Assembly: GCA_037042915.1 (NCBI GenBank)
Contig: CM073201.1
Span: forward strand, 1,488,001-1,552,000
Source: Auricularia sp. M13
Lineage: Eukaryota > Basidiomycota > Agaricomycetes > Auriculariales > Auriculariaceae
Length of the DNA: 64,000 bases
Direction of reading: 5' to 3'
The position numbers were made by a program, and so were the translations under genes. The notes beneath the pieces are model-generated. The model saw only the letters and a program-made list of their open reading frames with translations, made no database searches and was not told where the DNA came from. Shown here piece after piece: positions 1 to 11,774 of the stretch; the first letter of the stretch is position 1, and every line of letters starts with the position of its first letter.

Positions 1-655
1 CTCGATTGGTGGTCAAACTTGACATAGCGTGGCCGCGCGCAATCTTCCTCGCGCGCGAACGCGACACCAGCTCGCGCAGGTAAGGCTGCGTTTGGAAATT
101 AGTACGCGAATGAGTATACATAAACTATAAAAGGCTCACGATCCGCATTATGATGCTTGCGATGACCTCCGTGGTCGAGTCGCGGGTTGACGACAGAAGC
201 GTCCCGCCCGGCCGACGGAGCAAAATTGGAGCAGCGCGATAGGGAATAAGCACGAGCGTTTGTCGAGGTCGAACGGTGGTATGGCTTGGGGCGCGCGCTA
301 TGCTGCGGCTCAGCGCGCATAGGGGATGTGTCGTGCCAGACGACGCGGAGGACAAGAGAAAGCGCGGCACCGGTTAATCCCGCACAAGCGTGCTGCAGTA
401 CGCAGTCTTCTTACATTAATTTATAATCCAGCTCGCCTACTAAGGGATTAAGTATCCGTGAACCGGAGGTAGATGTGCTTTTAAAACTACAATACTTATG
501 CTAAATAAATAATGCATACGACCAGAACCTGATCGGCGACTGGTTCACCGCTTATCAGTCCGAGCGCACCCGCGCACAGCCCTCCGAGCGGCAAAGGATA
601 CCAATTCTGCAATATTCAGGTGACAACTATAAAGGTAGATGCACTAGATTTGTGC
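1..655. other. Non-coding flank left of the Helitron coding core
   Basis: No protein-like open frame is convincing here. Because the Helitron reads on the minus strand, its 3' terminus (CTRR with an internal hairpin) should fall in or beyond this stretch. I could not pick one out. A strong GC hairpin (GCGCGC repeated in inverted sense, about 33-57) exists but lacks the expected neighbouring CTRR in the right place. Confidence 0.4.
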
Positions 656-1003
656 TTAGGACTGCAACGCGTATATAAATGCGGACGCGGTCGTGTGCTC
701 GCAAACGCTCAGATCCACATTCGCGGTGTATTTGAGCTCGTACTGCGGGATCCCTTCATGCAATTGACCATCGTAAAGCCAAACATCATCTTTCTTGAGT
801 ATTCTGCAGGAGAAGTGCCTGGCATTTACATCGCTCGTGCTGTAGATGACACACGTTAATTGGTAAATAGCACCTGCTAATACAATCTTCAGTTCGGGAC
901 GAATACGAAAAGGGGGTAACGAATAAAACACCAGGATGGGCTGAAGTTTATCAGCTTCTGGATTGAGGTTTGTTTGAGCACAGCATGCGGAGAGCAAGGA
1001 CAA
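656..1003 (-). pseudogene. Helitron C-terminal peptidase-like fragment (histidine box)
   Basis: This frame overlaps the end of the helicase segment in a different register. From LQPILVFYSLPPFRIRPE onward it reads like the second half of a ubiquitin-peptidase-type fold, ending in ARHFSCRILKKDDVWLYDG, which resembles the USP histidine box (HF/HY followed by W.YDG). With the VHWSCAYDSIF cysteine box in the other frame it would complete one catalytic domain. I infer an indel between about 1005 and 940. The family assignment is by motif shape only. Confidence 0.5.
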
Positions 1004-4001
1004 GTCTCTGCTAATCTCTGTGTCGACGCGCGTGCCCGAACCCAGTCGGTCAACAAGAAAGTTGTACTTCCCTGCAAAGAGTCTATATAGGCCGGAAAGT
1101 AAATCTCACAATCCAAGCGGATCGAATGGCAATGGGTGCAGTTGATTTCGACGTCGATCACGTGATCACGTAGCGTAACGTCACGTGAAGATCGACTGCA
1201 TAACTGCAGACCGGCGATCAAATCAGCCTGATGCTGTGGCTGCAAAGGAAACGATACTGGATCTGCTTGTGTCATCATGGACCGAATGTGATCTCGCAGA
1301 ACGCACACGGAGGTGGAAGTAGGCTCTTGTGCTGAAGTCAAGAGTTCATAGGCCTCGTTCAGATAGGCTGAGTACGGCGAATGGGACGCCCATGCGCCAC
1401 GTAATGCGGCGCTAAGCTGGCACCAAGCCGATAAAAGGCCCATAAAAATGGAGTCGTATGCACAGGACCAATGTACTGAATCCCATTTGGGTCCAGGATA
1501 AAAGCGCGGTAACTGAGCCGCTGCACGCAGACGCAGCGCCTCGCGATTAAGAGCTAAAACAGTGTTACGCTGATTGGTGCGAACTAGAGATTCACGTGTT
1601 TGCTTACGTTGATTTGATCGCTGCCGTTTGTTTGGAATATCTGTTATATGTTCGTCATCGCGTGTTTTCCGTTTTAAGTTGCTTGAATTTGTGTTGATCA
1701 CTCGCACGCGACTGCCACGTGCTTTCTCCATCTCATGAACAGGGACGTCCATCAAGGGTCCCGCAATGTCCTCACAGTTCACAGCGGTGTTGTGAGCAAG
1801 AATTCGCAACCTCATCAACTCGAAACGCAGAGCCTGAGGAAGAGGTTCGTTGAGGTCGGACAGAGCGAGATCTCTCACGAATGCAATGTCGTTTAAGCTC
1901 CGTGCTCGAGAAATGCTGACATATGAATAAAAACCGGATCTACGCGCCGCGGGATCTGACACAACCTTCGGTAGTGTTCTTCCTTGCGCGATATGACCTG
2001 TGACACAGAAAGCCGGCTCCAAAGCCAGTTGGAGCCGAGAAACCGAGAGCTTCTTGTCATCAGATGTACTGTCATCTTTGACTATAACGCCGAAGCAACA
2101 TGTCTGAGGCGCTATTGGGAAGATTCCTGCTGGTAACCGCGGCAAATTCACAGAACTGTCTCTCAGTTCCACAAGCGCCAAGCGAGGCACCTTGTAACCG
2201 AATTGATCGGTGGAATGAACCAACTGTCGAAGAATCCCTTGCGCACCGTTCGTCGCCTTTAACCCGACAGAAAGGTTACGGCGGCGGAGTATAACAGGCA
2301 TTCCAACGTAGTAGTTTAAACGACCAGGAAGGAACTCCGGCCGAAGGGGAACATCCAGAAGCTTGTGCCTAAGACTTGGAGTCATTTTGCCGGAGAGATT
2401 CGCTGATTTTATTGTGTCATGAGCGGAAATCTCAACATAAGAAGATAAGCTACCACCAAGAGACTTCGTTTTGGCAGCATTTATCTGAGTTCGCGTGCGA
2501 TTAGTGGCGCTAATTACGCACGCATCAAGCATCTCTGGCGTGCTCATATCAACTCCGTCCGGACGAGATGGACTTTTCATAACCCTGGTGTTGAATAGGT
2601 CAACATCATCTTGTATGCATTCGCGCACGCGAAGCCGATTCACAGCCGCTGCGAAGCGAGCATCTCCGCTCATCCGCTGTTGCTCCGTAAACTCGATAAC
2701 AGTGTCAAAACTCTTATATGCCAGACGGCCCATTCGGTTTAAACCACTTTTAGAAGCGTTTCGTTCGGATACATTCGATACAGGCGAGTACACGGCCTTC
2801 TCAGAAACAGGGGCGTACTGGCACAGATCTCCGCTCAGAACAACGGAGATGCCTCCAAAGAAATCGTCGAAATTCTGTTTCGCCATACGGGTACCGGCAT
2901 CAAGTTGAGCTAAGAGCTTCAGAGATGCCATAGAAAATTCGTCAAGGATGATTAAATGAGCTGGACCAAAAATCTCCATTATGTGTTTACGATCGGCAGC
3001 GTTCCAATCAACCTCCACAATCTCGGTATCTCCGGAGTCCCGCTTGCGATGAATCTTCAGTTTTAAAGCACTGTGCAAAGTTCGGCCATCGATTAACGAG
3101 GCAGCCGTACCCGTCGGAGCCACTCGGACTATGGCACTGTGCATGGAAACAGAATCCAAAAGATCTTGAAGAGGCTTCAGGCAATGAGTTTTACCTGTTC
3201 CGCCGGGACCGTGTAAGATCATACGCAATATACCTTTCGAAACCTGATCAGGCGGCGATGCCATGTCTCCGGCCAGTCGATCAATCACTGCCTGTACAAT
3301 CAGCTTATACGCGCGTCGCTGCTCACGATTGAGCGTATACTTGAGGGCAAAGGATTCTGCCAGTTCCATGGTCAGCTTCGGAACGACTCGCTCATTGGAA
3401 ACAGTAGAAGGCCCGGTTTCATGGAGCTCATAGGTAGGAGGTTGAAGTTCTGTTCGTGCATCCGACGAATGTGGTACTGCCGCTGTGGATGCTGTTGAAC
3501 TACCCATTTCCATGACCGCGTGCTCCTGCGCTTTCAGCTCTTGCCTCCACGTCTTCCAATTCTGCTTCAAGACGTCATCGCTTATATCAGGAACTAGCAG
3601 AGGCGTCATCGACGGTTCACCAATATCACGCGGAACAGAAGTGAACCAACCAGCATAGTGAAGCGACGACCAAAAGTCGAAGGACTCGGGATGATAACCC
3701 TTTTCAGGTATTTGAGACGGATCTATGACATAGGAGTCGTCGTGTCCAACCTGATTCTCGAAGGCAGGAACAGCTGCATGCCGTGCACCCTTAGAGGCTT
3801 GCCGGCGAAGACGGTCAGCATCTCGTTCATCCTCGCACTCATATATGGCCTCCCAATTGCCCATGCGTCTTAAAGCACTGGATCCAAACGTGTATGTATC
3901 GAATTCACGATGAATGTCACCACCTGGTGGAATAAGAGGGGTGCGAAAGCCGAAGGGCTTGAAGTGTGCGAGGCAGAAGAGCTTATAGTAAGTTGTTTCG
4001 C
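889..4001 (-). pseudogene. Helitron Pif1-type helicase segment
   Basis: After the frameshift the frame reads TTYYKLFCLAHFKPFGF and runs without a stop into a Pif1/RecD-like helicase. Walker A is GPGGTGKTHC and Walker B is LIILDEFSM, with further helicase motifs (LSGDLCQYAPV, FTEQQR, VTGHIAQGRTL, YVSISRARS). About 250 residues beyond the helicase do not belong to Pif1. That tail contains VHWSCAYDSIF, which looks like the cysteine box of a papain-fold peptidase, and a CTHC pair. The frame closes at 889, but the matching histidine-box-like segment lies in another frame just downstream. An internal ATG at 3864 could start a helicase-only product, which I think is unlikely to be biologically meaningful. 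Confidence 0.85.
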
Positions 4002-5005
4002 TTTTTACGAGGCACCGTGCATCCTACAAAAGAAGGAACATACTCTTTTGCATTGCGACTGTGGCCGTCGCCATGTCGGTAACGGATGCAATGTGTAGCT
4101 GAGCGCGAATGACCGGGCTGCAGCGGAAAGCGCCGAGCAGGTGCATCACGTGATCTGACCAACATGAAAATACGTACAAAGTCATAAAAATTATACGAGC
4201 TCAACGACGCATCTCGATATACATAATCTTCGACTTGATTACTATAACGGATGTGGCCGTCGCCATCGGAATAGACCTGTACGAAGGGATCAATCTCATC
4301 GCCTTCGTCGACGTCGTCGTGTTCTGCCGGAGCGCATTCATCGCCTGCAGCTTCATTTGATTCCTCGTAATTCTGATACGGATCCTGTCCAGAGTCATCA
4401 AAGTTGTCACAGTTAGGCAGCGCATGAGCAGTCTTGACGTACTGCATGAGCATTCCCGACATTATGGACACCATCTCGTGAGAAAGAAAGAAATCGTCAT
4501 GACCGCGAACATAACGAATTGCTCTTTGCGCATGTAGCTGCTGGTTGCGAGTTAGCTGTGCCAGGCATTTGTGAACTAGCGTGCGAACAGGTACAGTTTG
4601 CCCTTCGGCGGGAGGGCGCTGCTCCAGATTCATGACTGCATCAGACATGATGTTCAACATTTGAGATGTGTTAATATCTTGCTTCGTGATGTAACCAGCG
4701 ATATAACATACGGCTGCCTGTGCAGATTTCCCAGATAGAATATTTTTGATATCATGGTTAAATCGGCAAGAGACCAGAATCTCGGGGTTGAAATAATTAA
4801 CATCAGGCTCGAGGCATTGCATGATAACTGACTTGGTTTTTGGATCGTAAGAAGAGCGAGGCACAACCTCATGCGGAAACAAGAAACGGCATTCGCCCTG
4901 GTAACCGTAAGCTTTGCATACAGCTTTGTGAGAGTGACGCTGAGTGGTCTCACCCATAATCTTGACCTCGCTCTCGAACTCTTTGTACCAATCTGAAATT
5001 GAAGT
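4002..5005 (-). pseudogene. Helitron Rep domain, middle part with paired tyrosines
   Basis: This continues in the same frame as the preceding segment after the premature TGA. It first reads TSISDWYKEFESEVKIMGE, a normal Rep-like stretch. The motif CYIAGYITK provides the two catalytic tyrosines spaced as in Helitron Rep proteins (YxxxYxxK). Further on, RRFPLQPGHSRS and EYVPSFVGCTVPRK match the region that links Rep to helicase in Helitrons. The frame is lost at the homopolymer 4002-4006: left uncorrected it ends at 3983, but skipping one base keeps the protein open through to the helicase start. With no upstream initiation it is only a fragment today. Confidence 0.85.
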
Positions 5006-7768
5006 TCATTGCTCAGCATTTAGATCGGGAGATGGACGTCCAGGAACGATGCTCGGTATGAACGTCTCAGCGAAATGCGGTGGCTGCGGCGGACGCTGCT
5101 GCTTCGGATTGACGTCGGGGTCAGGCTGGTACGATAAGTCAGGCAGATGATGCCGAATCATACCTTCGAACAACTCGAAAAACTGCGCTTGAAAGTCAGG
5201 ATCTCGCTCCATGCGAAGATGGAACTCAGCAGGATTCAACCCTCCACGAAGACGTATAACGAAATGAGCGTGGGGTATGTGGCGATTGGTCATTTCAACA
5301 GAACCGGCAAAGCATTCTATGTGACCAAGAACCCCACCTCTCTCTGTGCTGCGGCTATGTGCAAAGTCCCATCCAAGGAGGTGCTCGAAGATCAAGCGTA
5401 TGCTCAAATCGAAAAAGTCAGCAGCTGCTGCAGGGTCCTTAGCGACACGCAGCGATCTGGTGATGGAGTCAACCACCTTCGGATATCTCGCCGCTAGGTC
5501 GATGGTTTCATCGCCAAACATAACTTGAAACAGCGGACTGTGCACGGGACTCGGATTTAAGGTGAGAAACACGTGAGGAATTCCAAAATGACGCATGAAG
5601 GAGTATATGTTACGTCGCAGCGCGATTTTTGTAGCGTGAGCCCCTGGGACCTTTGCGGCCACGGCCTCTACGAGATTTAAGAGTGCGAGCACATTGCGAT
5701 CTCCATCGGACACACCGTCATAGGATCCTCTGGTACTGAGGTGCAAGCCAACTTGCCGTATCTGATCGGACGTGACTGATTGAATCTGTTCAGCAAGTTC
5801 AGCCACGCGTGAAGTTTTAACGCGAAAGCGAGTCTCTAAGTGAACCTTTCGTCGCTGCAAAATATTGACTACCATGAAGACGAAAGAGCGATGATAAGAG
5901 AAACAGCGATCTTGGAGGTCGAGTAAATAGCTCGCATGCGCGCGAAATCCGACGCGATGGACCTGCGACAGGTGATCTTCCAATCCACCAATACCCAGCG
6001 GAAAGAGAGATGGAAACAGCCCAGGGAAATAGTCATGGTTGTTATACTCACCAATTGGCTTGCTTCCACGATGTAGCGTCAGGTCAGGAGGACGCATCGA
6101 GGTCGGGAGCAAGTTGATCAAAGCCGCTCCTTCGAAGGTATGCGCACCGATCTGATCAGACGCAGCGTCAGTCAGCCCAAGCGCCTCCAGAAACACAAAC
6201 TCATCATTATCACCAAGTTGACGGGCAGCAAAAGCCGGATGATCCTCAAACGCAGCAGTCTCCTCCTCGACGCGGCTCTCAGGATCGGGCGCGTCGTCTT
6301 GAATGACGCGGTGCTCTATGCCCGGAAGTGCACCGTCCTCCGGATATGCAGCAAGGCGACTCTCATCAATAGTAACGTTCTGGTATAGTTTGTTGTTAGC
6401 TTTAAGCCATCGCAAAAACATCATTATCTTAAAGCGCCTGACTCGGAATGTTTTTTGAAAGACTTGAGGCCTATAGGTACCCGGTCCAACGAAAATAACA
6501 GCAATGTTGTCAGCTACGTCGCCCACGGTTCGAGGAAGTACGTTCATAGTCTGCACCACATTCTGCGGGTGAGTGCACGTATTACCGTAGAACACGAACG
6601 GATTTTTCGGATCGCTACTGTTGAACAGTCGCGCAACGTTAGTACTGCCGACATAGCGGGCACACACCTGCTCCTCAACCCAGGTGAGATCCTGGAGATC
6701 GATGGGCAATTCGCCACGATATAGGCCGTTAGCAAGGGCGTACTTGGGGACGGATCCACACCGAAGGGAGCTGACGCAGTCGCCACAGAAGTGCATGTCG
6801 GTGCCAGTTTCTGCTGAGAATTTGAGGCCAGCGCGCGCAAGAATAAGCCCATCGAGAGAAGGGTCCTCGGAGTACCGGAATAGATCATGCGAGCGCGCAG
6901 CAAGCCACGGGTCCCTGCCCGTGCATTTGAGGCCGTCGAGGTTCAGTGGTAGATCCTGGAGCAAATTGTACGTATAAGTAGGGTGATTTATCCGCCGTCG
7001 ACCGCACGAGCAACACGTGCGGGGAAAATTAAATGACGACGCGGTATGATAATCCGACATGCAGGCTATACGCACCATGTCATCGACCTTGCGGGGCCAT
7101 CTTGCGTGCATACGTCGCTCGAGCATGACATCGCGCAATCGAGTGAGGCGCGCGCGTGCTATATTTTGAGTTTCGAGACGGAACCGGGAATCCATGCGTA
7201 CATCGTGATCATTATCTGCAACCATGAGAGCCACGAGCAGGTCTTCAGGCAGTTCTGTGTCCAGGACGCAGAGCAGAGTGTCGTCATAAGCCATATCTTG
7301 GGGCGGTTCACACTCGTAGGTATCAATGAGACAATCCCTTAACTGCAAATGATTCAGGTGACTGAACTTACCGAGAACAAGTTCAAAACACGAGACCAGG
7401 TGAGTCATAAGTTGGTCTTTTCTGTACCGGCTAATGCTCTCTTCAGTGCGAAAAGAATTAGACAGTGCAAGCAGCGACGGAACAGTAAAATGGTCGAGTA
7501 CCGATTTCAACACCGTAATACGTATAGGGACCAAAGACCAGGGTACCTTAAGGCGAAGATTTTCCTCAGAGGCCGATCGAAGTACATACTTTGTGAGCTT
7601 CCCCAGAGCGTTTGCGAGGGTGCGCTGTGCATCATCGCATTCCAACTCGTCTATATTATCGACGAGCTCACGAGCTCTCGCAAGTACACGACCTGCAATA
7701 GCAGCTTTTGTTTTTCCAGAAGGGCAGGCTATGCCAGCTTGAAGGCACATGGTCTGCAAAACCTTCAT
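5006..7768 (-). pseudogene. Helitron protein, N-terminal part (SAP-like, DUF6570-like, Rep start)
   Basis: The 920-codon segment starts at ATG 7768. The first ~35 residues resemble a SAP domain (CLQAGIACPSGKTKAAIAGR). A zinc-finger-like CCSCGRRR follows near residue 250. A DUF6570-type region (ALANGLYRGELPIDLQDLTW) lies around residues 340-480, then a Helitron_like_N region with NNHDYFPGLFPSLFPLGIGG. The Rep HUH motif reads RHIPHAHFVIRL near residue 860. Translation stops at TGA 5006-5008, but the same frame stays open after it and continues into the tyrosine part of Rep. The stop is therefore a single nonsense change inside the Rep domain rather than a natural end. Identification rests on motifs, not on a search. 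Confidence 0.85.
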
Positions 7769-10206
7769 TCGGATAGAATCAAATTCTGAGGCGATTACGG
7801 ACGCCGTTTCCAGCTGTAGGCAGCAAACCTGACGCTATGCAGTAGGAAAAAGTGGAAGCAGACATGGCAGACAGCAGACAGGTGTGTGCAAGCACAAGCA
7901 GACAATGCGGCAGGCAAAAGCAATTGACGCGTCAAAAGCACATGCGTTATAGGGTAACAGAGGAAATAAGGAGTAATGATCAGCGAAAAATATACGGATT
8001 TGTATGCAGCACTTACTGTGCAAGTGTCCTTGTGCAACGTCAGCGACATGGCGTTAAGTAGAACGAGAGATATGCGAAACGACTTGAGTCGGAGCCAGAA
8101 AGCGGGTTGCACCGACGAGCAGCAACGTCCATTCACCGACGACACGAGCGGTGAGTCTACAGACCGCACCGCCCGATGTATATAGGCTAGGGAGGGGGGT
8201 ATATGGACATTTCTCAGCCTATACATTCGCCAGTGTACAAATCCGGTCAGACTACTGTGCTCATTCAACGATGTAGAGACGTGCCTTATCAGGGACTGTT
8301 TGAGCGATAGGTTATATCGTCCGCGGGGCTGGCGCGCATGCCGCAGCAATGCGAAGGCACGCACGGTGTTCAGCTCCAGTCCGACAAAGCGTCAAATGTT
8401 GTTGCTAACTCAGCGTGATAGCTCACGCGCGCGGTGGATAGACAGTCGCAGGCGAAGTATGTTACCCTCAGCCTCGAGGACACCGTAAAATGGCCGCCGC
8501 TGGACCCGCGTCAGAAAGTCACGCGTGCGAGTTGTGGATCGAGTAGAGTCGCAAGGGCTGCGACGATCATGCATCTGATCAGTGAACTAAGGACGAGTGA
8601 ACACACAAACCACGAGAAGGGTCCTGAGGACACCATGAATGCCATTGGGGTAGGTGCTGGTGATGTACTGTAGCACGATGGGCACAGAAACCGAAATCTC
8701 AAACACAACGCACTTGTACGCTGTATGCTTACGGGAAAGAGGTCAGACTGCATTGAGACGATGCGAGAGCTGGATCCATGCGTGACTGAAAGTTCGAAAT
8801 ACAATGAGAGCAAAAAAAGCGAACTAGAGGGTCGAGTTAAAGAACATTTCCGGAAAAGGAAAGTCGGATACACACTCCGATTGGCTCGGCGAAACGGAAC
8901 GGATGTTTCAGCGTTTCAACGACCCCCCCCCCAAGGAAGAACCGACAATTACCTTATCAGGTAAGACTCCGTCTTTCCAAATAAGGAGTCGGTGAACGGC
9001 CAACTTTTGCTGTTTCATTAATATTCTCTCTTCCCAATGAACCCCTCAGATAAAAATTGTATAGGACACTGGCCATGCGTCTTGGGAGATAGAAAAATAG
9101 TTTCCTGTAATTTTTATATGTGTCGTCGTTGAATGCCAGAGGTGCGAGTGGGATGGATGCAAATCGGCTCTCACCGAGGCAAACGGCCAACTTGTCCGGA
9201 CAACTCAATCCACCGATTCTGGTACAACAACAGTGGCAAGACTCTGGCCAAGCTATTTAGCTATCCTCAGAGTCATATAATATGCTTCTTGTTCCGGAGA
9301 TTTCGTCAGAATCATGCTCAGAACCCTCAGAATCCCCTTCAGAAGTGTTGAACAGTATGCTCAACCACCAGAGCATCTATCTCATCCAGGAAGATATAAA
9401 CTGCCTTGATCATGCTATAGTACCGGACTTATGTGTTTTACTGGTTGCATGACCTGTTTCACTTCCCAGGAGTTGCTCACACGTACTGTAAGGGGCCAAG
9501 AATCCGGGGCTAACAAAGCAGTGCATGATTGGCCAGTCATTTTTGTCATTAGATAGATGCATTAGCTATTCAATATTATGTCTGCAAAATTATGAAGGCA
9601 GAGATTGCGACGGTTGGCCCGAAAGCTCTCTTTCGGAAAGTTGAATCGCCAGATTTGGCCACCGTCGGACGATCCCGAACACCGATCTCAGCTATCAGTA
9701 CTATCCCTCACTTAGAAACGTAAATATAGGGTGCCCAAGATGTATGGCATGCTACAAAAAAATTGCGAAGCTCAGAGGGCGAGAATTGCGCCGGCGGCAG
9801 GCGTTTGGCCGGTTGCGCTATCGTGGCCGTTTGCGTGCACAAATACTGTACTTAAATTCCAGCTCAACGCGGCAACGCTCATCGGAATTTGGCACAGACG
9901 AGAAGGACCCAAAGGCGTGCGTTACCAACGCAGTCATCTCTGTCGCAGTTGCTCCCATCTGCTGTCGAGTGCTACGAAGAGAAGAATAATTGCGGATCTC
10001 GGCGTCATAGTTCATTACAACATCCCTGGCCATCGCTGCATTGCTTGTTATTCCACCAAGACTTGATATCATCCCCGAGGACGTCTTACTATTATTATCG
10101 AAACGAGATGGCTCGTTTTGACCACCCTTCGATAGGAGGCGGCGGTAGGCTGAGAAAACATGAGATGATCGTACAGGCGCTAGATTCCCATGGTCAACCA
10201 CGCTGA
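7769..10206. other. Gene-free stretch between Helitron core and TIR element
   Basis: About 2.4 kb without a protein-like frame, and I recognised no tRNA or rRNA. Its right part is comparatively AT-rich. It contains a run of nine C at about 8922-8930 and the left side should include the undetected 5' (TC) end of the Helitron. Open frames here, such as the minus-strand one at 7795-8364, have no domain logic. It is most likely decayed repeat DNA. Confidence 0.5.
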
Positions 10207-10222
10207 TGTCGGAAAATGTGCA
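10207..10222 (+). repeat. Left terminal inverted repeat
   Basis: TGTCGGAAAATGTGCA. It matches the complement of 15298-15313 at 15 of 16 positions, with T versus A at position 11. Similarity stops inside these bases apart from shared CTAG-rich sequence. Confidence 0.65.
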
Positions 10223-10731
10223 TTCAGTATACCTAGCTGGGCCATGTAGAACCTAGCTAGTTCTAACCATCTGGCCCCTCATATACTAGATCTGGGTAAC
10301 GACTTGCAGGCCCAGCGTCTCTGGCATGGTCTGCCAGATCCGCTAGACGATGCTAGGCCCGCCGGTTATATGAAGAACGAGCTCGGTCTATCAGGTAGGT
10401 GAAAATATGTATAATAGCTTGTACACATCGCCCACACGGGCGTGTGTACTTCATTTGTCACTTCTTACAATCTTACTGCCTGGTAAGTACTCGGTAACAT
10501 TACAACCTAACAGAGCTTACGCTTTTACAACAATATGTACAATGAGTTACTAGATACACAATTGTGGAGCGGTGGAGCAAGTGCCGCTGAGTGGAGCACA
10601 ACGCGCGCGCTTGATGTCCCATGTACCCCCACCGGGGGCCACTCGATTGACAATGTTTTAATCGCGTTCGACGGCTGATACGTCCCTGGTCCGTGCGCAA
10701 GATTTTTTAAATTATTCCCTCATATGTTCTG

Positions 10732-10736
10732 GCCGG
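10732..10736 (+). repeat. Target-site duplication, left copy
   Basis: GCCGG, repeated at 15103-15107 exactly outside the other LTR. Five bases is the usual duplication length for Ty3/gypsy- and Ty1/copia-type integrases. Confidence 0.93.
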
Positions 10737-11761
10737 TGTCACGGTGTGCTGCATACACCACCGACCTGGAGGCGTAGCCGACCAGGAAGGGTACTCAGGA
10801 GGGGAAGGTCGAACACATAATAGACCAGATCCAACCTAGGGTACATCCGAGGGCAATCGCCGGTACATATAGTCCGATCGGAGGCAAACCGGATCCGAAC
10901 GCTCCGGACAACAAAGGAAGCCAACCAACACCAAAGAGAGGTCCGGAAGCGATGGGAAAGGCGTCGGGGAAGTCACCGAGGGTAATCTGGAGTCAGTGGA
11001 AGCAATGGGGGGTAAAGGGAGTCAAGGGAGGGTCAAGAAAGAGTGAAGCGTCGCGCCGAAGGCGCAGAACGACTCCGGACGAAGGGGATAAAGGATGTCC
11101 GTGCCTATGGAGGGTATTGGGCGGGTATCCGAGACAGACCGAGGTGTCCTTGCATGTATGCACGCACTGACACCGGGGGCGAAAGGCGCCGACGCAATGG
11201 CGAGCGTAGCGGCGAGCGCAACGCGTCGGCGAGCGAGGTACGAGCGTACCACCCAACAATCAACACTCCCACTCCATCCGGACAGCCTCCGGACCATGGA
11301 CCATGCCGCGCGCGGACCGAGGAGAGTGTGGCGGCCGAGGTCCGAGGTGCCGGAGCAGTCGAGCATCCAGGGGACAGAGGGTGAAGGATGTACGTCGGCA
11401 CGATAGTTGCAGCTTCACCTGTACTCCCAGCGCACACCGGCCATGCAGGGCAATACCCGAGGTGTGGTGTGCGGCATCTCCGAAGGTGTAGGCCGTAATG
11501 TGACACCGAGAAGACGGACCGACGAACAGATACACGCCGGGTGGAAACCAGCGCAGCGGTGATCGACAACAATGGCAATAGCGCGTCGCATCCAAGGACC
11601 GAGGTTGACAGGGGTCCGGTGACGCCGAGAGAAGGTAGCCGAGGTGCCAGCGGTCCGGAGAGGCATGCGGAACGGGTATATCGGTCCGTACGGAGCGGGT
11701 GAAGCGGCGAAAGAGATCCAACGGAAGCGGCGTATGGGCAAGATTGCCGCGCACCGTAACA
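10737..11761 (-). repeat. Left LTR (3' LTR if the element reads minus)
   Basis: 1,025 bp, identical to 14078-15102 at a constant offset of 3,341 except for one base at 11745. It starts TGTCACGGTG and ends CACCGTAACA. Long minus-strand frames inside it look like by-products of high GC content. Confidence 0.95.
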
Positions 11762-11774
11762 TAACCCCCCTTCC
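11762..11774 (-). other. Candidate polypurine tract of the LTR element
   Basis: Read on the minus strand this is GGAAGGGGGGTTA, immediately before the LTR start TGTTACGGTG, where plus-strand priming would occur. On the plus strand no purine run directly abuts the right LTR; the nearest is about 14005-14041. No TGG-type primer-binding site is seen next to either LTR. Confidence 0.55.

Larger units (their letters stand above)
656..7768 (-). mobile_element. Degenerate Helitron (rolling-circle transposon), Rep/helicase coding core
   Basis: The minus strand encodes about 2,280 codons that read as one Helitron protein once small lesions are allowed for. Order from 7768 downward: SAP-like N terminus, CxxC-rich segment, DUF6570-like region, Helitron_like_N region, HUH Rep motif, paired-tyrosine Rep motif, Pif1-type helicase with Walker A and B, and a cysteine-peptidase-like tail. 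Helitrons move by HUH-nuclease nicking and strand displacement. Seen lesions are an in-frame TGA at 5006-5008, a frameshift at the T5 run 4002-4006, and a probable further frameshift near 940-1005. Termini (5' TC, 3' CTRR) were not located, so the true element is longer than this span. Few lesions over 6.9 kb of open frame suggest recent inactivation. Confidence 0.88.

Noticed and set aside
33-57. GC-rich hairpin as the Helitron 3' end
   Set aside because: The stem is good, but no CTRR-3' terminus followed by T sits about 10 nt outside it in the required orientation.
525-552. A|CCAG plus GAACC...GGTTC as a Helitron terminus
   Set aside because: The stem is only five pairs with a long loop, no better than chance.
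7795-8364. 189-codon minus-strand frame upstream of the Helitron
   Set aside because: No domain, odd composition and no link to the Helitron frame; it looks like random open sequence.
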